Assembly (NCBI RefSeq): GCF_030440555.1
Contig: NZ_CP047118.1
Coordinates: 248,001-312,000 of the forward strand
From: Corynebacterium caspium DSM 44850
GTDB lineage: Bacteria; Actinomycetota; Actinomycetes; Mycobacteriales; Mycobacteriaceae
Length of the DNA stretch: 64,000 bases
Direction: 5' to 3'
Below, one piece after another: positions 47,320 to 56,105 of this stretch. The position numbers were made by a program, and so were the translations under genes. The notes below the pieces were generated by a model. The model did no database searches, was not told the DNA's origin, and saw nothing but the letters and a program-made list of their open reading frames with translations. Numbering within the stretch: position 1 is the first letter of the stretch; each line of letters starts with the position of its first letter.

Positions 47320-47916
47320 ATGGATTTCAAGGTCGGGGATGTAGTCGTTTACCCGCACCACGGTGCCGCAATCATTGAAGCGCTAGAAACGCGGGAAATG
47401 GGCGGGGAAATGCTCGACTACCTCGTCTTGAAGATCAATCAGTCTGATCTGATAGTGCGCGTTCCTGTGAAAAATGTGGAACTAGTAGGCGTTCGTGATG
47501 TCGTCGGGGATGAAGGCTTGCGTAAGGTCTTCGGATTTTTGCGAGAAACCGATGTTGAAGAGGCCGGTAACTGGTCGCGGCGCTATAAAGCCAACCAGGA
47601 GCGGCTGGCTTCCGGTGATGTTAATAAGGTTGCTGAAGTGGTGCGAGATCTGTGGCGCCGAGATCAAGATCGCGGACTTTCTGCAGGTGAAAAGCGTATG
47701 CTTTCAAAGGCTCGCCAAGTTTTAGTCGGCGAAATTGCCTTGGCAGAAACCGAAGATAAAGAAAAGACTGATGCTTTCTTAGCTGAGGTCGAAGAACTAA
47801 TCACGCGGCAACGCGAAGAAGCTGGCGAAAGCACCACTGATGCGGAACTTAAACCAGCTGATACCGATGTTGATTTAGATGACCTGAGCTTTGACGATGA
47901 TGAGGACGAGTTCTAA
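47320..47916 (+). CDS. carD: RNA polymerase-binding transcription factor CarD
   Basis: Binds RNA polymerase beta and stabilises open promoter complexes, notably for rRNA. N-terminal Tudor-like RNAP-interaction domain [20 protein letters not shown]; central basic DNA-binding helices ([29 protein letters not shown]) with a Trp in the DNA-contacting region; 199 residues with an acidic C-terminal tail ([14 protein letters not shown]), more acidic than usual. ATG 47320 is preferred over GTG 47314. The stop overlaps the ispD start region by 17 bases. Confidence 0.95.
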   Translation: MDFKVGDVVVYPHHGAAIIEALETREMGGEMLDYLVLKINQSDLIVRVPVKNVELVGVRDVVGDEGLRKVFGFLRETDVEEAGNWSRRYKANQERLASGDVNKVAEVVRDLWRRDQDRGLSAGEKRMLSKARQVLVGEIALAETEDKEKTDAFLAEVEELITRQREEAGESTTDAELKPADTDVDLDDLSFDDDEDEF

Positions 47917-48667
47917 AGAAGCTCGCCCCCACCGCCGGGTAGTAGCCTTAATTGCGGCCGCCGGCAAAGGTACCCGCCTGGGGGCCCCAGTTCCTAAGGC
48001 TTTTGTGCCGCTGCGGGGGCGCAGCCTTTTGGAACGCTCCATTCAGGCGATGATTACCGCTGAAATAGTAGATGAGATAATCGTTCTTATCAGCCCGGAA
48101 ATTGAAGATTATGCCCGGAATTTACTAGCTACAAAAGGCCTGTTAAATACCTTCCCACCAGTGCATTTAGTGCATGGTGGTGGGGAGCGGGCAGATTCTG
48201 TGTGGGCAGGATTACAAAAGGTTTCTGACCCAAATGCGGTGGTCTTAATTCATGATGCCGCCCGTGCGCTCACCCCGCCGGGGATGATTGCCCGGGTAGC
48301 TAATGCGGTATTGCGCGGGGCCCCAGGGGTAATTCCGGTCTTGCCGGTGACCGATACCATTAAAGAAATAGCGAGCCCAGAAAGCCATGAAGTTATTGGC
48401 ACCCCGCCGCGCGCACTGCTTAGAGCAGTACAAACTCCCCAAGGATTTGATCTGCCCACCCTGCGAGCCGCTAATGAAAACTATTTCAAAAATCCCACTT
48501 TTATAGCCACCGATGATGCCTCTTTATTGGAAAACCAGGGCATTCCAGTAATTACCGTGGCCGGGGATCCCATGGCTTTTAAGATCACCACCCCTATTGA
48601 TTTTCGCTTAGCTGAGGCCATAACTGCAGAAGCTGAGCCCACCATTTTTGAAATTCCAGGAGACTAG
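47900..48667 (+). CDS. ispD: 2-C-methyl-D-erythritol 4-phosphate cytidylyltransferase
   Basis: Third step of the MEP isoprenoid route, CTP plus methylerythritol phosphate. [20 protein letters not shown] is the nucleotide-binding signature, [13 protein letters not shown] is the second, and [10 protein letters not shown] the third. About 255 residues from ATG 47900 ([15 protein letters not shown]), overlapping carD by 17 bases; TTG and ATG codons slightly upstream are also in frame. Followed by ispF after two bases. Confidence 0.95.
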   Translation: MRTSSKEARPHRRVVALIAAAGKGTRLGAPVPKAFVPLRGRSLLERSIQAMITAEIVDEIIVLISPEIEDYARNLLATKGLLNTFPPVHLVHGGGERADSVWAGLQKVSDPNAVVLIHDAARALTPPGMIARVANAVLRGAPGVIPVLPVTDTIKEIASPESHEVIGTPPRALLRAVQTPQGFDLPTLRAANENYFKNPTFIATDDASLLENQGIPVITVAGDPMAFKITTPIDFRLAEAITAEAEPTIFEIPGD

Positions 48668-48669
48668 CG

Positions 48670-49152
48670 ATGCCCGCCCCAATCTTGCCCTTAGTAGGAA
48701 TTGCTAGCGATGCCCACCAATTAGATTCCACCAAAGAATGCTGGTTAGGGGGGATTTTATTTCCTGATGCCCCCGGTTGTGAGGGTCATTCTGATGGCGA
48801 TGTTATTGCCCACGCAATTGTAGATGCGGTGCTTTCTGCTGCTGGATTAGGAGATTTAGGATCCCTTGTCGGGGTGGGACGCCCAGAATATAACGGGGTC
48901 AGTGGGGTGGAACTTTTAAAAATTGCGCGAGATAAACTTGCCGCGGAAGGCTTTGTAATTGGCAATGCCGCCGCGCAACTAATTGCTCAAGGCCCTAAAT
49001 TTGGTCCCCAGCGAGAACGCTCCCAAGCGGTGCTCTCTGAAGCTTTGGGAGCTCCAGTGACTGTCGCTGCTACTACCACTGATCACTTAGGATTTACCGG
49101 ACGTTCAGAAGGTCGAGCAGCCATTGCAACTGCTCTGGTATGGCGAAAGTAG
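48670..49152 (+). CDS. ispF: 2-C-methyl-D-erythritol 2,4-cyclodiphosphate synthase
   Basis: Forms the cyclodiphosphate in the MEP pathway. Metal site ASDAHQL (Asp-x-His) and HSDGDVIAHAIVDAVLSAAGLGDLG, the family signature, are seen. 160 residues, normal. Tightly linked to ispD; nagB begins 12 bases downstream. Confidence 0.96.
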   Translation: MPAPILPLVGIASDAHQLDSTKECWLGGILFPDAPGCEGHSDGDVIAHAIVDAVLSAAGLGDLGSLVGVGRPEYNGVSGVELLKIARDKLAAEGFVIGNAAAQLIAQGPKFGPQRERSQAVLSEALGAPVTVAATTTDHLGFTGRSEGRAAIATALVWRK

Positions 49153-49163
49153 GCTAGGGGCTT

Positions 49164-49940
49164 ATGAAACTTATTATTCGTAAGAGTCCTCAAGAAGTAG
49201 CGAAATCCGCGGCCGATATTTTAGCTAGCCATATCCGCCCCGGCGCCGTAATCGGTTTAGCCACTGGTTCCACCCCAGAACTTACATATCAAGAGCTAAT
49301 TAGAAGACACCTTGCCGGCGAGCTCTCTTTTAGCGGAACCACTGCTTTCTTATTAGATGAATATTTGGGCCTAGCTGCTAACCATGAGCAAAGTTATGCG
49401 GCAACGATTCGCCGAGAGCTCACTGCACAGGTGGATATCGCCGATAGTGATGTCCATTCCTTGGATGGCTTAAGCACTGATCCAGTGGCAACCTGTGCAG
49501 CTTATGAACAGGCAATAATTGCTGCCGGAGGGGTAGATATTCAGTTGCTAGGGGTAGGCACAAATGGCCATATTGGGTTTAATGAGCCAGGTAGTTCGCT
49601 TAATTCTTTAACTCGCGCCGTGCTATTGCACCCCCAAACTGTGGCAGATAATGCCCGCTTTTTTGATTCCGAAGCTGCCGTACCCCGAGAGGTACTAACC
49701 CAGGGCTTAGGTACTATTCAACGGGCAAAATCTATCTTGTTAATAGCTACCGGATTTGCAAAAGCCGAGGCAGTAGCGGCTTTAGCAGAGGGGCCACTGG
49801 CAGCTATCTGCCCGGCATCGGTGCTGCAATTGCATAATGATGTAACTGTAATTGTGGACGAAGATGCGGCGAGCCGTTTGGTTCATTCCGATTATTACCG
49901 CTTTATCGCCGAGCACGCCGACACCAAGCAACACCGGTAG
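49164..49940 (+). CDS. nagB: Glucosamine-6-phosphate deaminase
   Basis: Turns glucosamine 6-phosphate into fructose 6-phosphate plus ammonia. [27 protein letters not shown], and [17 protein letters not shown] are family hallmarks. 258 residues. The order ispF-nagB-cysS is odd: corynebacteria that I know carry nagB with nagA elsewhere, so here it may have been inserted into the carD-isp-cysS row. ATG 49164 follows ispF by 12 bases, and cysS starts 11 bases after it. Confidence 0.93.
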   Translation: MKLIIRKSPQEVAKSAADILASHIRPGAVIGLATGSTPELTYQELIRRHLAGELSFSGTTAFLLDEYLGLAANHEQSYAATIRRELTAQVDIADSDVHSLDGLSTDPVATCAAYEQAIIAAGGVDIQLLGVGTNGHIGFNEPGSSLNSLTRAVLLHPQTVADNARFFDSEAAVPREVLTQGLGTIQRAKSILLIATGFAKAEAVAALAEGPLAAICPASVLQLHNDVTVIVDEDAASRLVHSDYYRFIAEHADTKQHR

Positions 49941-49950
49941 GCTAGGACGG

Positions 49951-51369
49951 GTGACTCTTAGAATCTTTGACACCCGTTCCCGCACCCTGCGTGATTTCGA
50001 GCCTTTGCGTGCCGGACACGCCTCGATTTATCTATGTGGAGCCACTCCGCAGGCCCAACCCCATATTGGGCATGTGCGCAGCGGGGTGGCCTTCGATATT
50101 TTAAGACGTTGGCTGCTTGCCCAAGGCTACGATGTCGCTTTTATTCGCAATGTCACAGATATTGATGACAAGATCCTAAATAAAGCAGCTGAACATAATC
50201 GTCCCTGGTGGGAGTGGGTTTCCACCTATGAGCGAGAATTTACTAAAGCTTATGATTTGCTCGGAGTACTGCCTCCTAGCGTCGAGCCGCGCGCAACTGG
50301 GCATATCACTCAAATGGTGGAGTATATGCAGCGCCTAATTGCGGCCGGTTTTGCTTATGCCGCTAATGGTTCGGTGTATTTTGATGTTTTGGCTTGGCAT
50401 CAAGCTAAAGATTCAGATTATGGTTCCATTTCTGGCAATCGCATTGAAGAAATGGAACAAGGCGAACCAGAATCAAATGGTAAACGAAATGCTTTGGATT
50501 TTGCGCTGTGGAAATCCTCCAAACCAGGGGAACCAGCCTGGCCTACTCCGTGGGGGGCTGGACGTCCGGGCTGGCATTTGGAATGCTCAGCAATGTCTAC
50601 CTATTACTTAGGCGAAAGCTTTGATATTCACTGTGGCGGCTTGGATCTACAATTCCCGCACCACGAAAATGAAAATGCCCAATCCCATGCTGCCGGGGAT
50701 GGTTTTGCCCAATATTGGATGCATAACCACTGGGTAACTATGGCCGGGGAAAAAATGTCTAAATCTTTAGGCAACGTACTATCTGTGCCACATATTTTGA
50801 GCTTGGTGCGCCCAGTGGAATTAAGATATTACCTGGGTAGTGCGCATTATCGCAGCGTATTGGAGTATTCCGAAGAAGCCCTCCAAGAGGCTGCTGCTGG
50901 GTATCGCCGCATCGAAAATTTCCTCAAACGAGCTAGCCAAATAACTGCCAGCCGAGGCGAAATTCCCGTCGGTATTCGTCCAGCGGAATTCGATGCCGCC
51001 ATGAATGAAGATATTGCGGTACCGCGCGCCCTGGCCATAATTCATACCGCGGTGCGCGAAGGAAATTCGCTCTTAACTGCAGCCCAAAATGATCCCACAC
51101 AGCTAGCAGCCCTCTTTGAAAAAGCCAGCTCCATTAGAGCAATGACTGCTGTCTTAGGTATTGACCCCTTTGAATGGAAAACCGAAGAAGGTCATACTGC
51201 GGCTTTGGAAAAAGCTCTTGACGTGCTAGTACAGGCCGAATTAGAGCGGCGCACCAATGCGCGTGCCGCTAAAGATTGGGCTAGTGCAGATGCTGTGCGC
51301 GACAGATTAGCCGCCGCTGGAATTACCGTCAAAGATACGGCTGCTGGTCCCCAGTGGTCTCTGAAGTAG
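49951..51369 (+). CDS. cysS: Cysteinyl-tRNA synthetase
   Basis: Charges tRNA-Cys. Zinc-site [18 protein letters not shown] contains the HIGH element, [11 protein letters not shown] follows, and the KMSKSLGN signature lies near residue 270. GTG 49951 ([16 protein letters not shown]) gives 472 residues, the family length; AGGACGG precedes it. A frame extension into nagB is not credible. CysS begins the cysS-rlmB pair known from this locus in other corynebacteria. Confidence 0.95.
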   Translation: MTLRIFDTRSRTLRDFEPLRAGHASIYLCGATPQAQPHIGHVRSGVAFDILRRWLLAQGYDVAFIRNVTDIDDKILNKAAEHNRPWWEWVSTYEREFTKAYDLLGVLPPSVEPRATGHITQMVEYMQRLIAAGFAYAANGSVYFDVLAWHQAKDSDYGSISGNRIEEMEQGEPESNGKRNALDFALWKSSKPGEPAWPTPWGAGRPGWHLECSAMSTYYLGESFDIHCGGLDLQFPHHENENAQSHAAGDGFAQYWMHNHWVTMAGEKMSKSLGNVLSVPHILSLVRPVELRYYLGSAHYRSVLEYSEEALQEAAAGYRRIENFLKRASQITASRGEIPVGIRPAEFDAAMNEDIAVPRALAIIHTAVREGNSLLTAAQNDPTQLAALFEKASSIRAMTAVLGIDPFEWKTEEGHTAALEKALDVLVQAELERRTNARAAKDWASADAVRDRLAAAGITVKDTAAGPQWSLK

Positions 51370-51379
51370 ACTGACCAGC

Positions 51380-52348
51380 ATGGCAGGTAATGACAAGCGG
51401 CGCGGAGCCGTGCGCAAGAGTGCGAAGAAGGGCCCTACCAAGGGTACCGGTGGCAAGGGCAGAAAATCTCTACAGGGAAAAGGCCCAACTCCCAAGGCAG
51501 AAGAGCGGGTTTATCACACCGCCTATAAGCGTAAAGAAGAAAGAGAACGCCGGGAGCGCGGCCGGCACACCCGCGAAATGCCAGACCTCGTAGTAGGACG
51601 CAATCCGGTAATCGAATGCTTGCACGCCCATGTGCCCGCAGCCCAACTATTTGTGGCCCTAGGCACCGCCCACGATGATCGCCTCAGTGAAGCCGTAACC
51701 ATGGCTACCACACGTGCGATTCCCGTAATTGAAGTACCGCGGGCCGAATTAGACAAAATGACTGGCAACGGGATGCACCAAGGCGTTGGCCTGCAAATCC
51801 CGCCCTATAAATATGTCGATCACCACCAGTTGATCACTAATGCTAAAGATTCCGGGCGCCCCGGCTTGATCGTGGTACTAGATAACATCACTGATCCGCG
51901 TAACCTCGGCGCGGTAATTCGTTCCGCAGCTGCCTTTGGCGGACACGGAGTAGTTATTCCGGAACGTCGTTCTGCCTCAGTAACTGGCGTAGCCTGGCGC
52001 ACCTCAGCTGGCACCGCAGCCCGACTCCCCGTGGCTCGCGCAACTAACCTCACCCGAGCACTACACGACTTCCAAAAAGCCGGCTACCAAGTAGTAGGCC
52101 TAGAAGCAGGGGGCACCCACACCCTAGATACCTACACCGGGGGTGCCGAAGACGTAGTCATCGTAGTGGGATCCGAAGGCAAAGGTATTTCTCGTCTAGT
52201 ACGTGATACCTGCGATGTCCTCATGAGCGTGCCCATGGAAGGCTGGGTGGAATCCCTAAATGCTTCCGTCGCAGCCGGAGTAGTGCTAAGCGAATTTGCG
52301 CGCCAACGCCGCGCAGTGGGGATTAAACCCTCAACCAAGCCGCGCTAA
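51380..52348 (+). CDS. rlmB: 23S rRNA (guanosine-2'-O-)-methyltransferase, RlmB/TrmH family
   Basis: SPOUT-fold methyltransferase. Motif 1 [19 protein letters not shown], motif 2 [15 protein letters not shown] and motif 3 [19 protein letters not shown] form the knot. An N-terminal Lys/Arg-rich tail of about 65 residues ([19 protein letters not shown]) precedes the L30e-like substrate domain; it may help bind rRNA. 322 residues. Start ATG 51380, 11 bases after cysS. A strong terminator follows. G2251 specificity is assumed from RlmB. Confidence 0.9.
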   Translation: MAGNDKRRGAVRKSAKKGPTKGTGGKGRKSLQGKGPTPKAEERVYHTAYKRKEERERRERGRHTREMPDLVVGRNPVIECLHAHVPAAQLFVALGTAHDDRLSEAVTMATTRAIPVIEVPRAELDKMTGNGMHQGVGLQIPPYKYVDHHQLITNAKDSGRPGLIVVLDNITDPRNLGAVIRSAAAFGGHGVVIPERRSASVTGVAWRTSAGTAARLPVARATNLTRALHDFQKAGYQVVGLEAGGTHTLDTYTGGAEDVVIVVGSEGKGISRLVRDTCDVLMSVPMEGWVESLNASVAAGVVLSEFARQRRAVGIKPSTKPR

Positions 52349-52390
52349 ATAACCGCAATAGTTAGATAGCACGCAAATTCTTTAGCTCAC

Positions 52391-52418
52391 GGCCCGCCCT
52401 AAACCGGCGGGCCTTTTT
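52391..52418 (+). terminator. Terminator of the carD-rlmB unit
   Basis: GGCCCGCC (52391-52398) pairs with GGCGGGCC (52406-52413), loop CTAAACC, followed by TTTTT. It lies 43 bases after the rlmB stop and 24 bases before the next gene. Confidence 0.92.
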
Positions 52419-52441
52419 GCGGCCCCGGTACAGTAGATCCC

Positions 52442-53521
52442 ATGAGATCTCGCCCCACCTTGGAAGACATCGCCACCGCGGTGGGGGTATCGCGCACCTC
52501 GGTATCTAATGCCTATAACCACCCCGAGCAGCTTTCCCCAGGGTTACGTCGCAAGATCTTCACTGCCGCGGCCGAACTTGGCTACTCTGGGCCAGACCCC
52601 AAAGCCCGCTCCCTACGCACCCAAAAAGCCGGCGCCATCGGGGTAGTGCTCACCGAACACCTCTCCTATGCCTTCGAAGATGCTGCCTCCGTAGATTTCC
52701 TAGCCGGCATGGCCGAAGCCTCCTACGGGACAGAATTGGCCCTCACTTTGATCCCAGTAGGCCCAGAAACCCCAGGAGTAGACCAATCTGCCCGCGTGCA
52801 AAGAGCCGTAGTAGATGGCTTTGTGGTGTACTCCGTAGCCGAAGGCGACCCCCACCTAGCAGCTGCCTTAAACTCCGGAACCCCGCTAGTGGTATGCGGC
52901 CAACCCGGCACCACCACCGGGGCCCCTTTTGTGGGAATAGATGATCGCACAGCTATAAAACCAGCCGCCGAGGCCCTTATTGCCGCAGGTCACACCGATA
53001 TTGGTATTCTTTCTATCCGGTTGCGCTCCGATACCCCATTTACCGGATTCGTAAATTCCGCAGATCTAGACCGAGCACAATTACATATCCAACGCGACCG
53101 CATCCGCGGGGCCTTAGATGTCTTCCACCAGGCAGGTATCCACAACCTGCCCATCGTGGCCAGCCATATTAACGATGCCAAATCCGCCCATAATGCAGCT
53201 GCGATGCTCCTAGACAACCACCCCGAACTCACCGCCGTTTTATGCACCACTGATTCCATGGCTTTTGGCGTAATCAGCGTGGCTAAAGAACGCGGCTTAT
53301 CAATACCAGAAGATCTTTCCCTGACCGGATTCGATGGCATTGCCCGCGCCCTCAACTACGGTTTAACCACGGTAATCCAACCCAATAAACGAAAAGGAGC
53401 CGCTGCCGGAAAACTCCTGCAACAACTCCTAGATAACCCCTTAAGCAAGATTCCGGCGCGAACTATTTTGCCCACTTATTTCGCGCCGGGAACCTCAATT
53501 ACAAGTCCGCGAATTTCCTAG
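52442..53521 (+). CDS. ipsA: LacI-family regulator, IpsA-like
   Basis: N-terminal LacI helix-turn-helix (PTLEDIATAVGVSRTSVSNAYN, about 5-26) and hinge, then a periplasmic-binding-like domain with GVVLTEHLSYAFED and SLTGFDGIARALNYGLTTVIQP. 359 residues. The C. glutamicum homologue at this position beside otsB (cg2910 as I recall) is IpsA, the inositol-responsive regulator of myo-inositol-derived lipid synthesis; the name is given on that positional basis, with family certain and the specific name likely. The stop lies four bases from the otsB stop on the other strand. Confidence 0.8.
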   Translation: MRSRPTLEDIATAVGVSRTSVSNAYNHPEQLSPGLRRKIFTAAAELGYSGPDPKARSLRTQKAGAIGVVLTEHLSYAFEDAASVDFLAGMAEASYGTELALTLIPVGPETPGVDQSARVQRAVVDGFVVYSVAEGDPHLAAALNSGTPLVVCGQPGTTTGAPFVGIDDRTAIKPAAEALIAAGHTDIGILSIRLRSDTPFTGFVNSADLDRAQLHIQRDRIRGALDVFHQAGIHNLPIVASHINDAKSAHNAAAMLLDNHPELTAVLCTTDSMAFGVISVAKERGLSIPEDLSLTGFDGIARALNYGLTTVIQPNKRKGAAAGKLLQQLLDNPLSKIPARTILPTYFAPGTSITSPRIS

Positions 53522-53525
53522 CAGG

Positions 53526-54302
53526 CTAGTCGGCCGCTAGGGCGTCGCGGCGAGCAGCTAGTAGGGCGGTGAGGAATTCTCCCACGGCATTAATATCGGC
53601 CACGCGATAAGGTGCAGCGGTTTCTCCACCGCCCACTTTTAGACCCACATAGTGTGGGTTATTAAAGTCGCGCAAGGCTTCAAAACCGGTTTCATCGGTG
53701 GTGTCATCGCCAAGGAAGATGGCGGCATCGGGGTGGCTGCGGTTTAACTCCTCGGTTAGCCAGCTGCCTTTGGTGGCATTAGATACTGAAAATTCCACTA
53801 CCCGACGTCCGGTATGACGTTCTGCGCCGGGGATTTCGATAGCTTCTGCTTCTTCACGCGCCGTACTGGCATAGGCAGTAGTAATGCGAGCAAAATGGAA
53901 TACTCGCTGGTAGGGCTTGGTTTCTACGAAGGAACCAGGATAGCGTTCCACTACTGGGGCAAGTTGTGCTTCAGCGGCGGCTAGGGCTTCGCGTTGGGCC
54001 TCGGTGAGCTCGGCATAGTGACCATCTGGTTCAGCTCCGTGGGATCCCACTCGAAATACGGGCGGAACTAAGGGGCACACCACATCAAGTTGGGCCAAAC
54101 TGCGCCCACTTAATACGCCGACGCGGGTATTAGGCAGTGTTGCCATTTCTTGGAGTGCGGTAATTGAAGGCCGGTGTACGGGAGGATCCATGGGATCGTG
54201 GTCCGAAAAACCTGCGAGGGTGCCATCGAAATCAGCTACTACTAGCAGATGCGGAATATTTGCTAGGGCGGCAATATCAGCGGGAGAAGGGGAATTCGTC
54301 AT
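53526..54302 (-). CDS. otsB: Trehalose-6-phosphate phosphatase
   Basis: HAD-family phosphatase that completes trehalose synthesis; trehalose is the mycolate carrier in corynebacteria. VADFDGTLAGFS (nucleophile Asp, about residue 24), GVLSGRSLAQLD and GDDTTDETGFEAL are the three HAD motifs. 258 residues. Its ATG overlaps the malic enzyme stop (TAATG), so the two are coupled. Last gene of the leftward otsA-lipoprotein-malE-otsB set. Confidence 0.94.
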   Translation of the reverse strand: MTNSPSPADIAALANIPHLLVVADFDGTLAGFSDHDPMDPPVHRPSITALQEMATLPNTRVGVLSGRSLAQLDVVCPLVPPVFRVGSHGAEPDGHYAELTEAQREALAAAEAQLAPVVERYPGSFVETKPYQRVFHFARITTAYASTAREEAEAIEIPGAERHTGRRVVEFSVSNATKGSWLTEELNRSHPDAAIFLGDDTTDETGFEALRDFNNPHYVGLKVGGGETAAPYRVADINAVGEFLTALLAARRDALAAD

Positions 54303-55429
54303 TAATGCACTACTTTCGCAATAGCTTCTACTAGGCCAGGCTGGAAAACGCTCGGAATGATTTCGTTCGGGCTAGGATTCTTAACCGTAGCAGCTACTGC
54401 TTCCGCGGCGGCGATTTTATGCTCTTCAGTAATTTCACGGATATGATTATCTAGAGCTCCACGGAATAAACCGGGGAAAACAATCGCATTATTTACCTGG
54501 TTGGGGTAGTCACTGCGTCCAGTGGCCACCACAGCGGCCCCGGCTGCCAGGGCCTCCTCGGGCATGATTTCCGGGATCGGATTAGCCAGCGCAAATATAA
54601 TTGGATCAGCCGCCATAGACTTAATATGTTCAGGTTTAATAAGGCCTGGTTGAGAAATCCCAATCACCGCATCAGCACCTACTAAAGCTTCTGAGAGCGT
54701 GCGAGCCTTGGAAGAATGATAATTCGCCAAAGGTTTTTTGTACTTATTTAAATCCGTACGATGCGGCCCAATAACACCGCGGGAATCCAAAACAATTACC
54801 TCAGCTTGGCTATATAAGCGCAATAAATTAGCAATAGCAGTACCTGCTGCACCGGCCCCGATTAATACAATGCGGGAATCATCTAATTTCCGGTTAGTAA
54901 TTTTAGTGGCATTAATCAAACCGGCCAATGCGACGACAGCAGTTCCATGCTGATCATCGTGGAAAACTGGGATTCGCAAAGTTTCTTTGAGGCGGCGTTC
55001 CACTTCAAAGCACAGTGGAGCAGCAATATCTTCTAGATTAATTGCCCCAAAGCTCTTTGCGATAGCCCGCACGCTGGCCACTATTTCATCAGCAGTATGT
55101 ACATCTAGGACTATCGGGACGGCATCAATATGGGCAAAATGTTTAAATAATAGCCCCTTGCCTTCCATCACGGGGATGGCAGCTTCTGGGCCGACATTTC
55201 CTAATCCCAGCACTGCTGAGCCATCACTAATTACTGCTACCAAGTTATTTACCCAGGTATATTCCCGCAGTAAAGCTGGATTATTAGCTATTTCTAAACT
55301 AACTGCTCCAACTCCGGGAGAATAATAAGAAGTGAGTTTATCTAAATCAATATCTTTATCTCGCAAAGTGGTTTCAAGTTTGCCACCAAATTTGCGGTGT
55401 AATTCCAGGGCGCGTTCTGCATAAGACAT
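54302..55429 (-). CDS. NAD(P)-dependent malic enzyme
   Basis: Oxidative decarboxylation of malate to pyruvate. SYYSPGVGAVSLEIA, DGSAVLGLGNVGPEAAIPVMEGK (split here at both ends), VFHDDQHGTA with the metal-binding acids, and GAGAAGTAIANLL for the cofactor. 375 residues from ATG 55429 (MSYAERALELH), the short bacterial type. Its position within the trehalose genes is unusual; the otsA-otsB interval in C. glutamicum carries no malic enzyme as far as I recall. It overlaps the otsB start by one base. Confidence 0.9.
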   Translation of the reverse strand: MSYAERALELHRKFGGKLETTLRDKDIDLDKLTSYYSPGVGAVSLEIANNPALLREYTWVNNLVAVISDGSAVLGLGNVGPEAAIPVMEGKGLLFKHFAHIDAVPIVLDVHTADEIVASVRAIAKSFGAINLEDIAAPLCFEVERRLKETLRIPVFHDDQHGTAVVALAGLINATKITNRKLDDSRIVLIGAGAAGTAIANLLRLYSQAEVIVLDSRGVIGPHRTDLNKYKKPLANYHSSKARTLSEALVGADAVIGISQPGLIKPEHIKSMAADPIIFALANPIPEIMPEEALAAGAAVVATGRSDYPNQVNNAIVFPGLFRGALDNHIREITEEHKIAAAEAVAATVKNPSPNEIIPSVFQPGLVEAIAKVVH

Positions 55430-55478
55430 GGGCTTCAATCTAGCAGCATTTTTGATGCAGGATCTTTTTAAGTTCCGC

Positions 55479-55533
55479 AGTTCACAGCCTTTTAACTTCT
55501 TTTATGCTTAGACGAACGGCCAGTTTGTGAACT
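55479..55533 (-). promoter_or_regulatory. 8-bp inverted repeat upstream of malic enzyme gene
   Basis: AGTTCACA (55479-55486) and TGTGAACT (55526-55533), perfect arms 39 bases apart, in the 130-base gap between the lipoprotein stop and the malic enzyme ATG. Could be paired operator half-sites. No GlxR-type spacing (six bases) is present. Confidence 0.35.
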
Positions 55534-55559
55534 TCCAGGTGCCAGCTTTCAAGCTTTTT

Positions 55560-56099
55560 TTAGCGAGAAACCCAACGTAAAACTGGCGCATCAATATTTG
55601 TGGTAGCAGCAGTTAAGGCCAAACTATCAGCGCCTGGGCGCTGAATTAGGAAATCTCCGCTTAAAAGAGTGCGTATTTTTTCCTGTACATAGGCTCTTCC
55701 GCCGATACAGTTTTCCGCATCGGTTATGGAAAAATCCATTTCCTGGAAACGTATTGCGGTGGCTTCCTCCGGGCGCGCGGGCTGGTTTTCTATCAAGTAT
55801 TCGACTTGCCCCCGAATGGGGCCACAAGCAGATATTCCAGCGATTGTTGATTGTCCGAAAACTATCTCGACGGTGCCGGCAGCATCTTGGGGAAGCGCCC
55901 CTGGATCAGCAGGGTTGAGATATATGCCGCTAAGTTGCCAAGTAGTTTTTAACAGTGGAGTTTCAACCGCATTGGCACGGTTGCGGCTGCCACTGCCACC
56001 ACTTCCGCCGCTGCCACCGCCGCAGGCACCCAAGCCCAGGGTGGCAACCAGGCCCAGGCACACCATAGCTTTTGATACCGTCTTTAGTTTCGAGCTCAT
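55560..56099 (-). CDS. Lipoprotein with META/HslJ-like domain
   Basis: Signal peptide with lipobox LGLGACGGG, a short Gly/Ser-rich linker, then about 135 residues with TTWQLSGIYLNPADPG, TVEIVFGQSTIAGISACGPIRGQV and FQEMDFSITDAENC, a layout like the META/HslJ domain. 179 residues; probably surface-anchored. Starts six bases after otsA on the same strand, and the C. glutamicum trehalose locus has a comparable small gene between otsA and otsB. Function unknown. Confidence 0.8.
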   Translation of the reverse strand: MSSKLKTVSKAMVCLGLVATLGLGACGGGSGGSGGSGSRNRANAVETPLLKTTWQLSGIYLNPADPGALPQDAAGTVEIVFGQSTIAGISACGPIRGQVEYLIENQPARPEEATAIRFQEMDFSITDAENCIGGRAYVQEKIRTLLSGDFLIQRPGADSLALTAATTNIDAPVLRWVSR

Positions 56100-56105
56100 A
56101 TTGGG

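Noticed and set aside
55479..55533. GlxR (cAMP receptor) site
   Set aside because: GlxR sites need TGTGA-N6-TCACA; here the halves face outward and are 39 bases apart.
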